Counted from the stretch's first letter, positions 1 to 8,938 are shown. The stretch is 64,000 nt of DNA from an uncultured Ruminococcus sp. (GCA_902800795.1 CADCFQ010000007.1:1-64000), one strand, 5' to 3'. Made by a program: numbers and translations. Notes: generated by a model not told the origin, from the sequence alone.

Positions 1-320
1 GGACACTTTTTTCAATTCACCCCTGCCGAGCGCCTCCGTGGGCAGGGGGTTTCGCCCTCTGCGGAGGGCGACCAGGGGCGCTGCCCCTTGGATCCCTGCC
101 AGCGCCCAGGTCGGCGCTGGACCCGCCCTGGACACCCTGGCGAACTTTTTCAGCTTTGTTGTTAAACGGACAAATCAGCTATCTTTCAAGGTTCACGCAG
201 TGAGCAACTGAAAAGCCCTCACAAAGCCTAACCCCTCCCCTCCGGGGAGGGCAGGGGGAGCTGTTAGTTCACACAAAGCCCCGATGGGTGGGGGAATTGG
301 GTCCAGGCGTACACGCCTGG
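1..320 (-). repeat. Intergenic hairpin-rich repeat, block 1 (left end cut by window)
   Basis: This GC-rich block holds no gene. Its modules are the reverse complement of those at 11500-11830: the hairpin with GTCC/GGAC arms, the GGCGCTCGG module, the GCGCCCAGGTCGGCGCTGG hairpin, the constant 'aggttcacgcagtg' stretch, the CCCCTCCCCTCCGGGGAGGG hairpin, and a terminal CCAGGCG-TACA-CGCCTGG hairpin. The last hairpin ends directly against the stop codon of der. The orientation matches der, so the block reads as its 3' untranslated region. Confidence 0.85.
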
Positions 321-1652
321 TCACTTCGTGTCGTCACGGCCACGCTCTCTTATCTTGAAAACTATCGGAGTGCCGTCAAGCGAGAAGGTCTCCCTTATCT
401 GGTTCTCAATGTACCTCTGATATGAAAAATGAAACAGCTCAGCACGGTTGACAAAGCTCACAAACGTCGGCGGCTTCGTCGAGATCTGCGTCATGTAGTA
501 GATCTTCAGCCTCCTGCCCTTGTCAGACGGCGGCTGTACCCGCTCGGTAGCGTAAGCCAGAACTTCGTTGAGCCTGCCCGTGGGTATGCGGACAGCGTTC
601 TGCTCCGCACAGTGTTTTATCATCTCAAACAGCTTGTCTATGCGCTGTCCCGTCTTCGCCGATATGAAAACTATCGGCGCATAGCTCATAAAGCTGAGGT
701 CGTCCGCAAGCTTCTTGCGGAACTCGTTCATCGTGTTGGTCTCTTTCTCCAGTGCGTCCCACTTGTTCACGGCGATAACACACGCCTTGCCCTTTTCGTG
801 AGCATACCCTGCAACCTTCGAGTCCTGCTCGGTAAAGCCCACAAGTGCGTCGATGACCACCACAGCTACGTCGGCTCTGTCCACTGCCATATAGGCTCTG
901 AGGACTGAGTATTTTTCAATACTGTCCAAAACTTTGGACTTTCGTCTGATTCCTGCGGTGTCGATGAGCACAAACTTTCCCTGCTCGCTCTCATAGTAGG
1001 AGTCGGTAGCGTCACGGGTGGTGCCGGCGATATCGGAAACAATGGTGCGCTCCTCGCCGCAGATGCGGTTCACTATCGAGGACTTTCCGGCGTTAGGCTT
1101 GCCTATAAAGGCCACCTTTATGCTTCCGTCGTCGGTCTCGTCCTCGTGCTCCTCGGGGAGCATATCAACAACAGCGTCCAGCAGGTCGCCGGTGCCGTGG
1201 CCGTGAACGGAGCTAACGGCATAGGGGTCGCCGAGACCGAGGTTATAAAATTCATAGAACTCCATAGGCGGGTCGCCCACCCTGTCGCACTTATTGACGC
1301 AGAGAACGATAGGCTTGCCGGCTTTGAGAAGCATAGAAGCGACCTCCTGGTCGGTAGCGGTAACGCCGCAGGTAACGTCGGTGACGAGGATAGTCACATC
1401 AGCGGAAGCGATAGCGATCTCGGCCTGGCGGCGCATCTGAACGGGGATCACCTCGTCGCTTTCGGGCTCGATACCGCCTGTATCGACGAGCATAAACTTT
1501 CTGCCTGTCCACTCACATTCGGAGTAGATCCTGTCACGGGTAACGCCGGGGGTATCATCGACGATAGAAAGGCGCTGACCGATGAGTTTATTAAAGAGGG
1601 TAGATTTTCCAACATTAGGTCTGCCCACAACGGCAACTGTCGGCAAAGACAT
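321..1652 (-). CDS. der: Ribosome biogenesis GTPase Der (EngA)
   Basis: Der is a double GTPase needed for assembly of the 50S ribosomal subunit. The 443-residue protein has two consecutive G domains: GRPNVGKS at residues 10-17 with DTPGVTRDR and NKCD, then GKPNAGKSS near residue 184 with DIAGTTRD, DTAGIRRK and NKWD. A KH-like C-terminal domain follows. The frame stays open upstream to 1832, but that extension is translated repeat sequence. The ATG at 1652 has an AGAAGGAGG ribosome binding site and gives the family's normal length and N-terminus. A consensus promoter lies just upstream on the minus strand. The gene is monocistronic within the window, and its stop codon abuts a repeat block. 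Confidence 0.97.
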   Translation of the reverse strand: MSLPTVAVVGRPNVGKSTLFNKLIGQRLSIVDDTPGVTRDRIYSECEWTGRKFMLVDTGGIEPESDEVIPVQMRRQAEIAIASADVTILVTDVTCGVTATDQEVASMLLKAGKPIVLCVNKCDRVGDPPMEFYEFYNLGLGDPYAVSSVHGHGTGDLLDAVVDMLPEEHEDETDDGSIKVAFIGKPNAGKSSIVNRICGEERTIVSDIAGTTRDATDSYYESEQGKFVLIDTAGIRRKSKVLDSIEKYSVLRAYMAVDRADVAVVVIDALVGFTEQDSKVAGYAHEKGKACVIAVNKWDALEKETNTMNEFRKKLADDLSFMSYAPIVFISAKTGQRIDKLFEMIKHCAEQNAVRIPTGRLNEVLAYATERVQPPSDKGRRLKIYYMTQISTKPPTFVSFVNRAELFHFSYQRYIENQIRETFSLDGTPIVFKIRERGRDDTK

Positions 1653-1692
1653 AAGCGTGCCTCCTTCTGGATAAATTTTGTCATACCAAATC

Positions 1693-1721
1693 ATTATAAC
1701 ACATTTCGTTATAGTTGTCAA
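1693..1721 (-). promoter_or_regulatory. Sigma-A type promoter of der
   Basis: On the minus strand, TTGACA (1716-1721) and TATAAT (1693-1698) are separated by 17 bp, a perfect consensus. The repeat hairpin CCAGGCG/CGCCTGG ends one base upstream of the -35 box. Confidence 0.85.
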
Positions 1722-2700
1722 ACCAGGCGTGTACGCCTGGACCCAATTCCCCCAGTGCTCGCCGCACGGCTTTGCCCCTGGCGGAATACGCAACAGAGCT
1801 GAAAAACACAACAGAGCTAAAATACGCAACAAAGCGATAAAAATCCGCCAGGGTGTCCAGGGCGGGTCCAGCGCCGACCTGGGCGCTGGCAGGGTCCAGG
1901 GGCGGCGCCCCTCGGTCGCCCTCCGCAGAGGGCGAGTGCTCGCCGCACGGCTTTGCCCCTGGCGGAATACGCAACAAAGCGGAAAAACACAACAGAGCTG
2001 AAATACGCAACAAAGCTGTAAAAAACCGCCAGGGAGTTAAAAGTTTGGGTCGAGCCTTTTTAAAGGCTCGCAGGGATCCAAGGGGCAGCGCCCCTGGTCG
2101 CCCTCCGCAGAGGGCGAAACCCCCTGCCCACGGAGGCGCTCGGAAAGGGTGAATTCAAAAACAGTCCGGTGGACTGTTTTTGAAGAGGGGAAGCCCTGCA
2201 AGAGGGGCTTCCCCTGTGAGAAGCAAGAACCGACTTTCCTCAAGCCGCTTGCGGTTTGACGGATGCTTGCGGATTAACGTATAACCTAGAGAGTGGTTCT
2301 ATTTTTTTCTAAGTGCAAAAGGCAGGCTTTGGTGCGTAAAAAAGGTGTCGGCTGCGCCGACGCTATTTTAAATGAGGGCTTTCCGGTCGCCCTCATACAC
2401 CTTCGGTCACACATCTCTACAGTGGTAAAAATCTCCAAGGGGTAAAGCCGACGGATTTAGAATGGCGGCTTTCTGGTCGGTGCTCGCCGCACGGCTTTGC
2501 CTCTGTCTGGTTCAACGACCAAGCTGTGTAACGGACATTTCAGCTCGCCCACAAGGTTCACGCAGTGTCACAAAGTGAAAAGTATGCTCGAGATTTACCC
2601 CCTCCCCTCCGGGGAGGGCGGCGGCTATCTACTAGCCAGCACGAAACTTGGCGGGGTGGGGGCGGCGGTCCAGGGGCTCGCCCCTGGCGTAAACGTTTAG
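1722..2700 (+). repeat. Intergenic hairpin-rich repeat, block 2 (compound)
   Basis: No gene is supported in this kilobase. It is a patchwork of the same modules seen elsewhere, mostly in plus orientation. It begins with the CCAGGCG/CGCCTGG hairpin and continues with a 'tgctcgccgcacggctttgcc' module that occurs at 1755, 1931 and again near 2480. An A-rich stretch of loose 18-bp units (CAACARAGCTRAAA) sits between GGCGGA and TCCGCC arms. Then come the GGGCGCTGG hairpin, GGGGCGGCGCCCC, CCCTCCGCAGAGGG, ACAGTCCGGTGGACTGT, GGTGTCGGC...GCCGAC and the CCCCTCCCCTCCGGGGAGGG hairpin. Short open frames inside are translations of repeat and lack support. Confidence 0.85.
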
Positions 2701-2735
2701 AATATGAAGAAAAACTAAAATATGATAATGTGGTA

Positions 2736-2764
2736 TTGAAAAAAACGGGGCGGTGTGCTATAAT
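2736..2764 (+). promoter_or_regulatory. Promoter of the phosphoglucomutase gene
   Basis: TTGAAA (2736-2741) and TATAAT (2759-2764) are separated by 17 bp, ending about 57 bp before the ATG. The promoter lies in unique sequence after the end of repeat block 2. Confidence 0.75.
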
Positions 2765-2821
2765 GATCGTGTATGAAAATTACGCCTATAATTACTATAC
2801 TATATTTATGAGGTGATATTG

Positions 2822-4540
2822 ATGACAGAAAAAGAACTCTATCAGCTGTGGTGCGAAAAGGCCGTGGATGACCCCGACCTTATAACCGAGCTCAAAAGCA
2901 TCGAGGGCGACGACGAAGCCATCAAGGACAGATTTTACCGTGATCTCGAATTCGGTACAGGCGGTCTGCGCGGCGTTATCGGCGCAGGCGCTTACAGACT
3001 GAATGTCTACACCATAAGAAGAGCTACACAGGGTCTCGCTGACTATGTCAACGGCTCCTTCGAGAACGGCAGCGTGGCTATCTCCTATGACTCCAGGATA
3101 AAGAGCGAAAAGTTTGCAAGGGAGGCTGCCGCTGTTCTGGCCGCAAACGGCATCAAGGTGCATATCTACACCGAGCTTATGCCTACTCCTATGCTCTCAT
3201 GGGCTGTAAGAGCCTGCGGAGCTTCGGCAGGTATCATGATAACAGCTTCGCATAACCCTGCCAAGTATAACGGCTATAAGGTCTACGGCGAGGACGGCTG
3301 CCAGATAACTCTGGACGTTGCAAACACCGTTATCTCCAAGATAAACGCTGTTGATATGTTTGGCGGCGCTAAGGTAATGGACTATGAAGAGGGCGTAAAG
3401 AGCGGTATGATCTCCTACATCGGTCAGGATATCATCGAGGAGTATTTCAAGAAGGTACTCGAGCAGGGCATCCACACCGATCTCGTTGCTGACAGCGGCC
3501 TCAAGGTGGTCTATACTCCTCTCAACGGCACAGGCAACAAGCCCGTAAGAGAGATACTCAAGAGGATAGGCATCAAGGAAGTTACAGTGGTTCCCGAGCA
3601 GGAGCTTCCTGACGGCAATTTCCCGACCTGTCCTTTCCCGAACCCCGAGATAAAGGAAGCGCTGGCAAAGGGCCTCGAGCTTTGCGCAGAAGTTAAGCCT
3701 GACCTGCTTCTTGCCACCGACCCTGACTGTGACCGTGTTGGTATAGCTGTTCCCGGCGAGGACGGCGAGTATGTGCTCATCACAGGAAACGAAGTGGGAG
3801 CTATGCTCCTTAAATACATCTGCCAGGAGAGAACAGCTCTGGGAACAATGCCCGAGAGACCTGTGGCAGTAAAGACTATCGTTACGACGGATATATGCAA
3901 GAAGATAGCTGCCGAATACGGCGTTGAGCTTCGTGATGTTCTGACAGGCTTCAAGTTCATCGGCGAGCAGATAGGCTTCCTCGAGAAGGACGGAGAGGAC
4001 GACAGATATATCTTCGGCTTTGAAGAGAGCTACGGCTATCTTGCAGGCTCCTATGTCAGAGACAAGGACGCAGTTGTGGCATCTATGCTCATCTGTGAAA
4101 TGGCGGCGTTCTACCGCACAAAGGGCATCAGCCTTCTCCAGGCAAGAGAGAGCCTTTATGCTCAGTACGGCAACTATGTACACACACAGAGCTCCTTCCA
4201 GTGTGAGGGCGCAAGCGGTATGGAGAGAATGAAGGAGATAATGACCTCCCTCAGAACAGAGCCGCCCAAGGCTATCGGCGGACTGAAGGTCGAGAAGGTA
4301 GGCGACTATCTTGAAAGCGCCGAGACCGACCTTGCGACGGGTGAAAAGACCGTTATCGAGCTGCCCAAGAGCGATGTGCTTGCGTTCAGGCTTGAAGACG
4401 GAGCAAGCGTTATCATCAGACCCTCCGGCACAGAGCCGAAGATCAAGGCATACTACACGACTATCGGCGAAAGCAGAGAGGCTGCCTCCGCACTGGAGCA
4501 GAAGATCGCCGCTGATTTCAAATCCATCCTCGGCTTCTAG
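2822..4540 (+). CDS. Phosphoglucomutase / phosphomannomutase, alpha-D-phosphohexomutase family
   Basis: This cytoplasmic enzyme interconverts hexose 1- and 6-phosphates, feeding glycogen and cell wall precursor synthesis. The 572 residues match the PgcA/PGM2-type length. Visible motifs are the phosphoserine loop TASHNPAKYNGYK near residue 141, the metal-binding loop DPDCDR near 300, the sugar-binding loop GFEESYGYLAG near 400, and the phosphate-binding RPSGTEPK near 533. A GTG at 2813 is in frame, but AGGTG at 2811 is the ribosome binding site for the ATG at 2822. The gene stands alone. Its TAG stop is followed at once by repeat block 3, and the stop may be supplied by the repeat itself. The choice between phosphoglucomutase and phosphomannomutase cannot be settled from sequence alone. 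Confidence 0.93.
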   Translation: MTEKELYQLWCEKAVDDPDLITELKSIEGDDEAIKDRFYRDLEFGTGGLRGVIGAGAYRLNVYTIRRATQGLADYVNGSFENGSVAISYDSRIKSEKFAREAAAVLAANGIKVHIYTELMPTPMLSWAVRACGASAGIMITASHNPAKYNGYKVYGEDGCQITLDVANTVISKINAVDMFGGAKVMDYEEGVKSGMISYIGQDIIEEYFKKVLEQGIHTDLVADSGLKVVYTPLNGTGNKPVREILKRIGIKEVTVVPEQELPDGNFPTCPFPNPEIKEALAKGLELCAEVKPDLLLATDPDCDRVGIAVPGEDGEYVLITGNEVGAMLLKYICQERTALGTMPERPVAVKTIVTTDICKKIAAEYGVELRDVLTGFKFIGEQIGFLEKDGEDDRYIFGFEESYGYLAGSYVRDKDAVVASMLICEMAAFYRTKGISLLQARESLYAQYGNYVHTQSSFQCEGASGMERMKEIMTSLRTEPPKAIGGLKVEKVGDYLESAETDLATGEKTVIELPKSDVLAFRLEDGASVIIRPSGTEPKIKAYYTTIGESREAASALEQKIAADFKSILGF

Positions 4541-4798
4541 GCAGGGGCGGCAGGTGCGTGCACCTGCACCCAATTCCCCCACCCATCCGGGGGTGTGCAA
4601 TTCTAATAACTCCCCCTGCCCTCCCCGGAGGGGAGGGGGGTGCTCGCCGCACGGCTAATGCCCCCACCCATCGGGGTTTTGTGTGAACTAATAAATTCCC
4701 CCTGCCCTCCCCGGAGGGGAGGGGGATAGCTTTGTGTGGGCTTTTCATTTGCTCACTGCGTGAACCTTGAAAGATAGCTGATTTGTCCGTTTAACCGG
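4541..4798 (+). repeat. Intergenic hairpin-rich repeat, block 3
   Basis: The block begins directly after the TAG of the mutase with GCAGGGGCGG, then a GGTGCGTGCACC palindrome, two copies of the CCCTCCCCGGAGGGGAGGG hairpin separated by the 'tgctcgccgcacggct' module, and the constant 'cactgcgtgaacc' stretch. It is nearly identical to block 4 (8752-8927) apart from an extra internal unit. No gene is seen. Confidence 0.85.
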
Positions 4799-4817
4799 TC
4801 GGGGAGGGGGAAAAAAC

Positions 4818-4847
4818 TTGACAAGGCATCGGTATGTGTGTTATACT
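4818..4847 (+). promoter_or_regulatory. Promoter of the HMA-protein gene
   Basis: TTGACA (4818-4823) and TATACT (4842-4847) are separated by 18 bp. The palindrome at 4851-4866 begins 3 bp downstream of the -10 box, a typical repressor position. Confidence 0.7.
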
Positions 4848-4850
4848 ATG

Positions 4851-4866
4851 GTTAGCTAAAGCTAAC
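4851..4866. promoter_or_regulatory. Operator palindrome GTTAG-N6-CTAAC, copy 1
   Basis: A perfect inverted repeat GTTAGC-TAAA-GCTAAC covers the expected transcription start of the HMA gene. A second site with the same GTTAG-N6-CTAAC plan lies before the ABC transporter (5513-5530), so both units are probably under one repressor. The regulator is not identified; the decayed TetR-like remnant between the two sites is the nearest candidate. Confidence 0.65.
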
Positions 4867-4902
4867 TGATAAAGCGGCAAAACAGATAAGTGAGGGGATA
4901 AA

Positions 4903-5151
4903 ATGTTCAAAACGACAGTTAAAATCGACGGCATGATGTGCGGTATGTGTGAAGCACATATCAATGAAGCGATACGTAAAAAGCTCGAAGTGAAAAAGGT
5001 GACATCATCTCATAAAAAGGGCGAGACCGTCATCATAAGCAAGAGTGTCCTAACCCGGGAGGAGACAGAAGCTGCACTTGCTGACAGCGGCTACAAGGTG
5101 ACGGGGTTTATGTGTGAGCCTTATGAGAAAAAGGGGCTTTTTGGCAGATGA
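4903..5151 (+). CDS. Heavy-metal-associated (HMA) domain protein, CopZ-like
   Basis: The 82-residue protein has a ferredoxin-like HMA fold signature: a GMMCGMC metal-binding loop with Cys13 and Cys16 after the first strand, and a 'SGYKV' segment near the end of the domain. Proteins of this family carry soft metals such as Cu(I) or Zn(II), or act as small metal sensors. A MCEPYEKKGLF tail follows the domain. The start ATG follows GAGGGG. It is controlled by its own promoter with an operator palindrome and lies ahead of a decayed regulator and an ABC transporter. The metal specificity cannot be read from sequence. Confidence 0.82.
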   Translation: MFKTTVKIDGMMCGMCEAHINEAIRKKLEVKKVTSSHKKGETVIISKSVLTREETEAALADSGYKVTGFMCEPYEKKGLFGR

Positions 5152-5187
5152 GTATAATAGCCTGTATCCTGAAAGGAGAATGATGAT

Positions 5188-5479
5188 ATGCTTATAACTG
5201 TCCTCTGCGGAATAATGATGATGGCGGGGCTTTATTGACGGGCTGATAAACAGGCTTGACCTGTCATATATCGCTCTTGCCGAAAAATACGCTTCGGTAA
5301 CGCCCGGCAAGTGTGTCAACAAAAAGATGCTGCATTGGCTCTGCCATGTTCAGATAAATGCCTTTATACATATGATACAGCACGAAAATGATAGGGAGAG
5401 CGCTCTTCATTTTATCAAGCCCGTGATGGATATGCTGATAAATGACTGGATGGAGTATTCACTTGAAAACGAAGTATGA
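5188..5479 (+). pseudogene. Decayed gene, probable C-terminal remnant of a TetR-like regulator
   Basis: A good ribosome binding site (AAAGGAG) precedes an ATG at 5188, but that frame stops after 16 codons at 5238. The following 86 codons (5222-5479) are open in another frame and end in TGA. They read as an amphipathic, helical segment with 'HVQINAFIHMIQHEND' and 'MLINDWMEYSL', which resembles the ligand-binding C-terminus of TetR/AcrR regulators. No helix-turn-helix domain remains. Two operator-like palindromes flank it (4851 and 5513). I infer a truncated and frameshifted regulator. A short unrelated gene is an alternative. Confidence 0.5.
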
Positions 5480-5512
5480 TGCGAAAGTGCTCCGCATTTT
5501 GTTCTGACATAT

Positions 5513-5530
5513 AGTTAGCCGAAACTAACT
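5513..5530. promoter_or_regulatory. Operator palindrome GTTAG-N6-CTAAC, copy 2
   Basis: AGTTAG-CCGAAA-CTAACT is a perfect 6-bp inverted repeat with a 6-bp spacer, 22 bp before the start of the ABC ATPase. It shares the half-site with 4851-4866. It overlaps a TATAGT sequence that could be the -10 box. Confidence 0.6.
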
Positions 5531-5551
5531 TTTTGGAAAGGAGAAACGGAT

Positions 5552-6253
5552 ATGTTTCTTGAAATACGGGATGTAAAGAAAAGCTACGGAAAAGATACGA
5601 GTTATATTCAGGTTCTTAAGGGTGTGAGCACATCGGTAGAGCGTGGGCAGATGTGTGTTATCCAGGGCACGAGCGGCTCCGGAAAATCCACGCTGCTCAA
5701 CTGTATAGGCGGCCTTGACAATATGGATTCGGGCTCGGTAAAGGTAGACGGAAAGGAGATATTCGGCCTTAAACCCACAGAGCTTTCCGATTACCGCAGA
5801 GATTATCTGGGGTTTATCTTTCAGTTTTATAATCTTGTGCCAAACCTGACAGTTCGTGAGAATATACAGGTCTGCGGCTATCTGACAGATTCCCCGCTTG
5901 ATATGGACGAGCTTCTTGATGTGCTTGGGCTTACCGAGCATCAGAACAAGTTTCCTGCACAGCTTTCGGGCGGCCAGCAGCAGCGCTGCGCTATCGCAAG
6001 GGCGCTCATCAAAAACCCGAAGCTCCTCCTCTGCGATGAGCCGACAGGTGCGCTTGATTCAAAGACCAGCCGGGACATACTTATCCTTCTTGAAAAGGTG
6101 AACAAAAAATACGGCACAACAATGCTTATAGTGACCCACAACAATTCTATCAAGAATATGGTACACAAGGTGATAATCGTCAAAGACGGCATGATACGCA
6201 AGGATTATGAGAATGAAACGATGATCCCTGCCGCCGAGCTGGAGGACTTATAA
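5552..6253 (+). CDS. ABC transporter ATP-binding protein (MacB/LolD-like)
   Basis: This is the nucleotide-binding subunit of a MacB/FtsX-class ABC system. The 233 residues contain Walker A GTSGSGKST (39-47), a Q-loop (FIFQFYNLVPNLTV), the signature LSGGQQQR near residue 140, Walker B LLLCDEPTGALDS and an H-loop VTHN. The start has GGAAAGGAG at good spacing. The stop codon overlaps the ATG of the permease (TAATG), so the two are translationally coupled. The operator palindrome upstream suggests shared control with the HMA protein. Such pairs export peptides, drugs or lipoproteins, or act as mechanotransmission devices. The substrate is unknown. Confidence 0.93.
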   Translation: MFLEIRDVKKSYGKDTSYIQVLKGVSTSVERGQMCVIQGTSGSGKSTLLNCIGGLDNMDSGSVKVDGKEIFGLKPTELSDYRRDYLGFIFQFYNLVPNLTVRENIQVCGYLTDSPLDMDELLDVLGLTEHQNKFPAQLSGGQQQRCAIARALIKNPKLLLCDEPTGALDSKTSRDILILLEKVNKKYGTTMLIVTHNNSIKNMVHKVIIVKDGMIRKDYENETMIPAAELEDL

Positions 6254-8748
6254 TGAACAGGGTGCTCAGAAAGCGTCTGCCCCGTGATCTGCGGGCAGGG
6301 TGGGGACGGTATCTGGCGCTGATACTTGTCATCACTATGGGAATATATCTGGTCGTCAGGATAGTGGGCACAGCCGAGACTGTGCTGCACGGCACAGAAG
6401 ACAAGCGCACAGAGTTTAATACTCAGGACGGCTTCTTTACGGTGTTCCTGCCGCTCACCGAAAGCGAGCTCAGCGTTATCTCAGAGGGCGGCACGAAGAT
6501 ACAGGAAGAGTTCTATACAGACCTGTCTGTTGACGAGAACAAAAAGCTGCGAATGTTCAGAAACCGCACCGGGATCGACAAGCTTATACTGGATACGGGC
6601 AGTCTTGCCGAAGCTGACGGCGAGTGTGTTATCGAAAAGCGCTACGCCGATGAAAACGGGATAAAAGTCGGTGACAGCATAAAAGCCGGCGGATATGATT
6701 TCAAGATAACAGGCATAGGCTGTGTGCCCGACTATGACCAGCCCAAGGACAAGTTCGCCGATACTGCGGTCCAGTCGAAGTATTTCGGGCTGATATTTGT
6801 AACAAACGAGTGCTATGACAGCGTGCGCTCGGGAGGCGGCCTGCCTGCCGAGGAATACGTATATGCCTACAAGCTGGGCAGCGGTGTAACGAATGATGAA
6901 CTGAAAGAAAAGATAAAGTCAACAGAGCTTGACTACACAAAGGTCGAAGACAAGTATTTCCGTGAAACGATAGATGGCATCCTTGCCGAGCGGCGTGAGT
7001 TTGAAAACTGCATGAGCGAGCTCAAAAGCGGTGCAGACGAGCTGTCTGACGGACTTTCAGAAATGAGTGAGCAGATCGAACAGCTGAAGCCCGCCGCCAA
7101 AGGCTCGGCAGAGCTCTCGGAGGGTGTCGGCAGATTGCAGCAAAGCACCGGAGAGCTGCTTGACAGAGTGTTTGATATCGACATTGATAATCTTATCTCT
7201 TTCGTCCCTCGTGAAGACAACGAGCGTATTGAAGGCGCCGCAGGTGATGTGGTTATGGACAAGAACGCAGGACTTGTTGCAGGCATAATACTGCTTGCGC
7301 TTTTCGGGTATGTGATATCCGTATTTGTCGTTCACCGTGTAGAGAGCGAAGCGCCCGTCATAGGTGCGCTGTATTCGCTGGGCGTTAAAAAGAAAGACCT
7401 GCTGAGACATTACATAACGCTGCCGACGATCATTGCATTTATAAGCGGTGTTACAGGAACGGCTCTTGGCTTTTCGCCGCTCGGCATAGGAATACATATA
7501 AAAGGCATCAACTCTTATTTCTCTGTGCCCGATTATGAAACATACTATGCGCCTTATCTTATCATATACGGCCTTGTGCTGCCTCCGCTGATCTCTGCTG
7601 TTGTCAACGCACTTGTCATAAACAAAAAGCTCTCACGCACAGCACTCTCGCTCATCAAAAACGAGCAGAGCGCATCAAACTACCGCCGCTTCAGCATAAA
7701 GACCAGGAGCTTTATCACAATGTTCCGTGTCAGACAGATGGTTCGTGAGCTGCGCTCGGCTGTGACGGTCGTGCTTGGTATGCTGGTATCGCTGCTTGTA
7801 GTCATGCTGGGCATCGACTGCTATGTTATGTGTCAGGCGGTCAAGACTGATAATGTTGCCGATACCGGTTACGGGTATATGTATCTCTACAAGTATCCCG
7901 ATGAGCAGGTGCCCGAAGGCGGCGAGGGCGCATATATCAAAACTCTCTCCACCGATTGCATGGGATACACCCTTGATGTGACCGTTATAGGTCTGAACGA
8001 CAAAAGCAAATTCTTTGATGCACGCCCCGAAAAGGGCAAGAACAAGGCTGTCATCAACAATTCGCTTGTCGAGCGCTACGGCTATGAGACAGGCGACAGG
8101 GTGACATTTACCGATATGGCGGCAGACCTTGATTACAGCTTCACAGTCACCGGAGTTACGGAGTATGCCCCGGGCTTCACGATATTAATGGACATAGGCT
8201 CTATGCGTGAGCTGTTCGGCGAGGATGAGGACTATTTCAACGCAGTTTTCTCGGACAAGGAGCTTGATATAGACAGCGGCAGACTGTACAGCGTGACAAG
8301 CAAAGCTGACGTTGAAAAGAGCGCAGGCGTGTTCGTGGAGCAGATGAGACCGCTGATAATGACGCTGATGATAGCAGGCGCTGTGATATTTACAGTAGTG
8401 ATGTATCTGATGATGGGCGTAATGATAGACCGAAGCTCATACGGAATATCGCTGATAAAGATATTCGGTTACCGCCGAAGGGAGATAAGGAGCCTTTACC
8501 TTAACGGAAATCTCACTGTTATATCAATAGGTGCGCTGATATGCATACCCATATCCAAATTCATGATCGACGGGATCTATCCGAGCTTTATCCCGAATGT
8601 TGCAAGCTCGATGAAGCTTAGTTTTCCGCCCTATCTGTACCTTATCATATACGGGGCGGTACTTGCAGTATACTTTATAAGCAGTGCGATGCTCACACGA
8701 AAGCTTGACCGGATAACACCTGCTGAAGTACTCAAAAACAGGGAATAA
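6253..8748 (+). CDS. ABC transporter permease, FtsX-like family
   Basis: The 831-residue membrane protein is the partner of the preceding ATPase. It has an N-terminal membrane segment (about 17-38), a large extracytoplasmic region that ends in a heptad-rich stretch (about residues 255-300), three membrane helices at about 335-460, a fourth near 505-525, a second extracytoplasmic region with a MacB-like core, and three C-terminal helices (about 700-820). The two FtsX domains flank the extracytoplasmic parts, as in the large Gram-positive exporters. The extracytoplasmic coiled coil is short compared with many family members. The gene ends in TAA three bases before repeat block 4. Confidence 0.9.
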   Translation: MNRVLRKRLPRDLRAGWGRYLALILVITMGIYLVVRIVGTAETVLHGTEDKRTEFNTQDGFFTVFLPLTESELSVISEGGTKIQEEFYTDLSVDENKKLRMFRNRTGIDKLILDTGSLAEADGECVIEKRYADENGIKVGDSIKAGGYDFKITGIGCVPDYDQPKDKFADTAVQSKYFGLIFVTNECYDSVRSGGGLPAEEYVYAYKLGSGVTNDELKEKIKSTELDYTKVEDKYFRETIDGILAERREFENCMSELKSGADELSDGLSEMSEQIEQLKPAAKGSAELSEGVGRLQQSTGELLDRVFDIDIDNLISFVPREDNERIEGAAGDVVMDKNAGLVAGIILLALFGYVISVFVVHRVESEAPVIGALYSLGVKKKDLLRHYITLPTIIAFISGVTGTALGFSPLGIGIHIKGINSYFSVPDYETYYAPYLIIYGLVLPPLISAVVNALVINKKLSRTALSLIKNEQSASNYRRFSIKTRSFITMFRVRQMVRELRSAVTVVLGMLVSLLVVMLGIDCYVMCQAVKTDNVADTGYGYMYLYKYPDEQVPEGGEGAYIKTLSTDCMGYTLDVTVIGLNDKSKFFDARPEKGKNKAVINNSLVERYGYETGDRVTFTDMAADLDYSFTVTGVTEYAPGFTILMDIGSMRELFGEDEDYFNAVFSDKELDIDSGRLYSVTSKADVEKSAGVFVEQMRPLIMTLMIAGAVIFTVVMYLMMGVMIDRSSYGISLIKIFGYRRREIRSLYLNGNLTVISIGALICIPISKFMIDGIYPSFIPNVASSMKLSFPPYLYLIIYGAVLAVYFISSAMLTRKLDRITPAEVLKNRE

Positions 8749-8751
8749 CCG

Positions 8752-8927
8752 GCAGGGCAGGTGCGTGCACCTGCACCCAATTCCCCCACCCATCCGGGGG
8801 TGTGCAATACTAATAACTCCCCCTGCCCTCCCCGGAGGGGAGGGGGATAGCTTTGTGTGGGCTTTTCATTTGCTCACTGCGTGAACCTTGAAAGATAGCT
8901 GATTTGTCCGTTTAACGGAGAGGGCAC
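8752..8927 (+). repeat. Intergenic hairpin-rich repeat, block 4
   Basis: The block starts 3 bp after the permease stop and is nearly identical to block 3 without its middle unit: GGTGCGTGCACC palindrome, CCCACCCATCCGGGGG, CCCTCCCCGGAGGGGAGGG and the constant 'cactgcgtgaacc' stretch. Confidence 0.85.
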
Positions 8928-8938
8928 ATTTAAACGCA

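Noticed and set aside
1653..1832. 60-residue N-terminal extension of Der
   Set aside because: The extension is translated repeat and promoter sequence. The ATG at 1652 has a strong ribosome binding site and matches the family start.
1681..2250. Several open frames of 60-110 codons on both strands of repeat block 2
   Set aside because: They recur in each copy of the repeat, change frame between copies, have no ribosome binding sites and have repeat-like composition.
3197..4600. Long minus-strand open frame of 467 codons
   Set aside because: It is the antisense shadow of the phosphoglucomutase gene and runs into repeat sequence; its start lies in the repeat.
5050..5322. Minus-strand frame of 90 codons over the TetR-like remnant
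   Set aside because: It has no ribosome binding site and covers parts of the HMA gene and the remnant in antisense.
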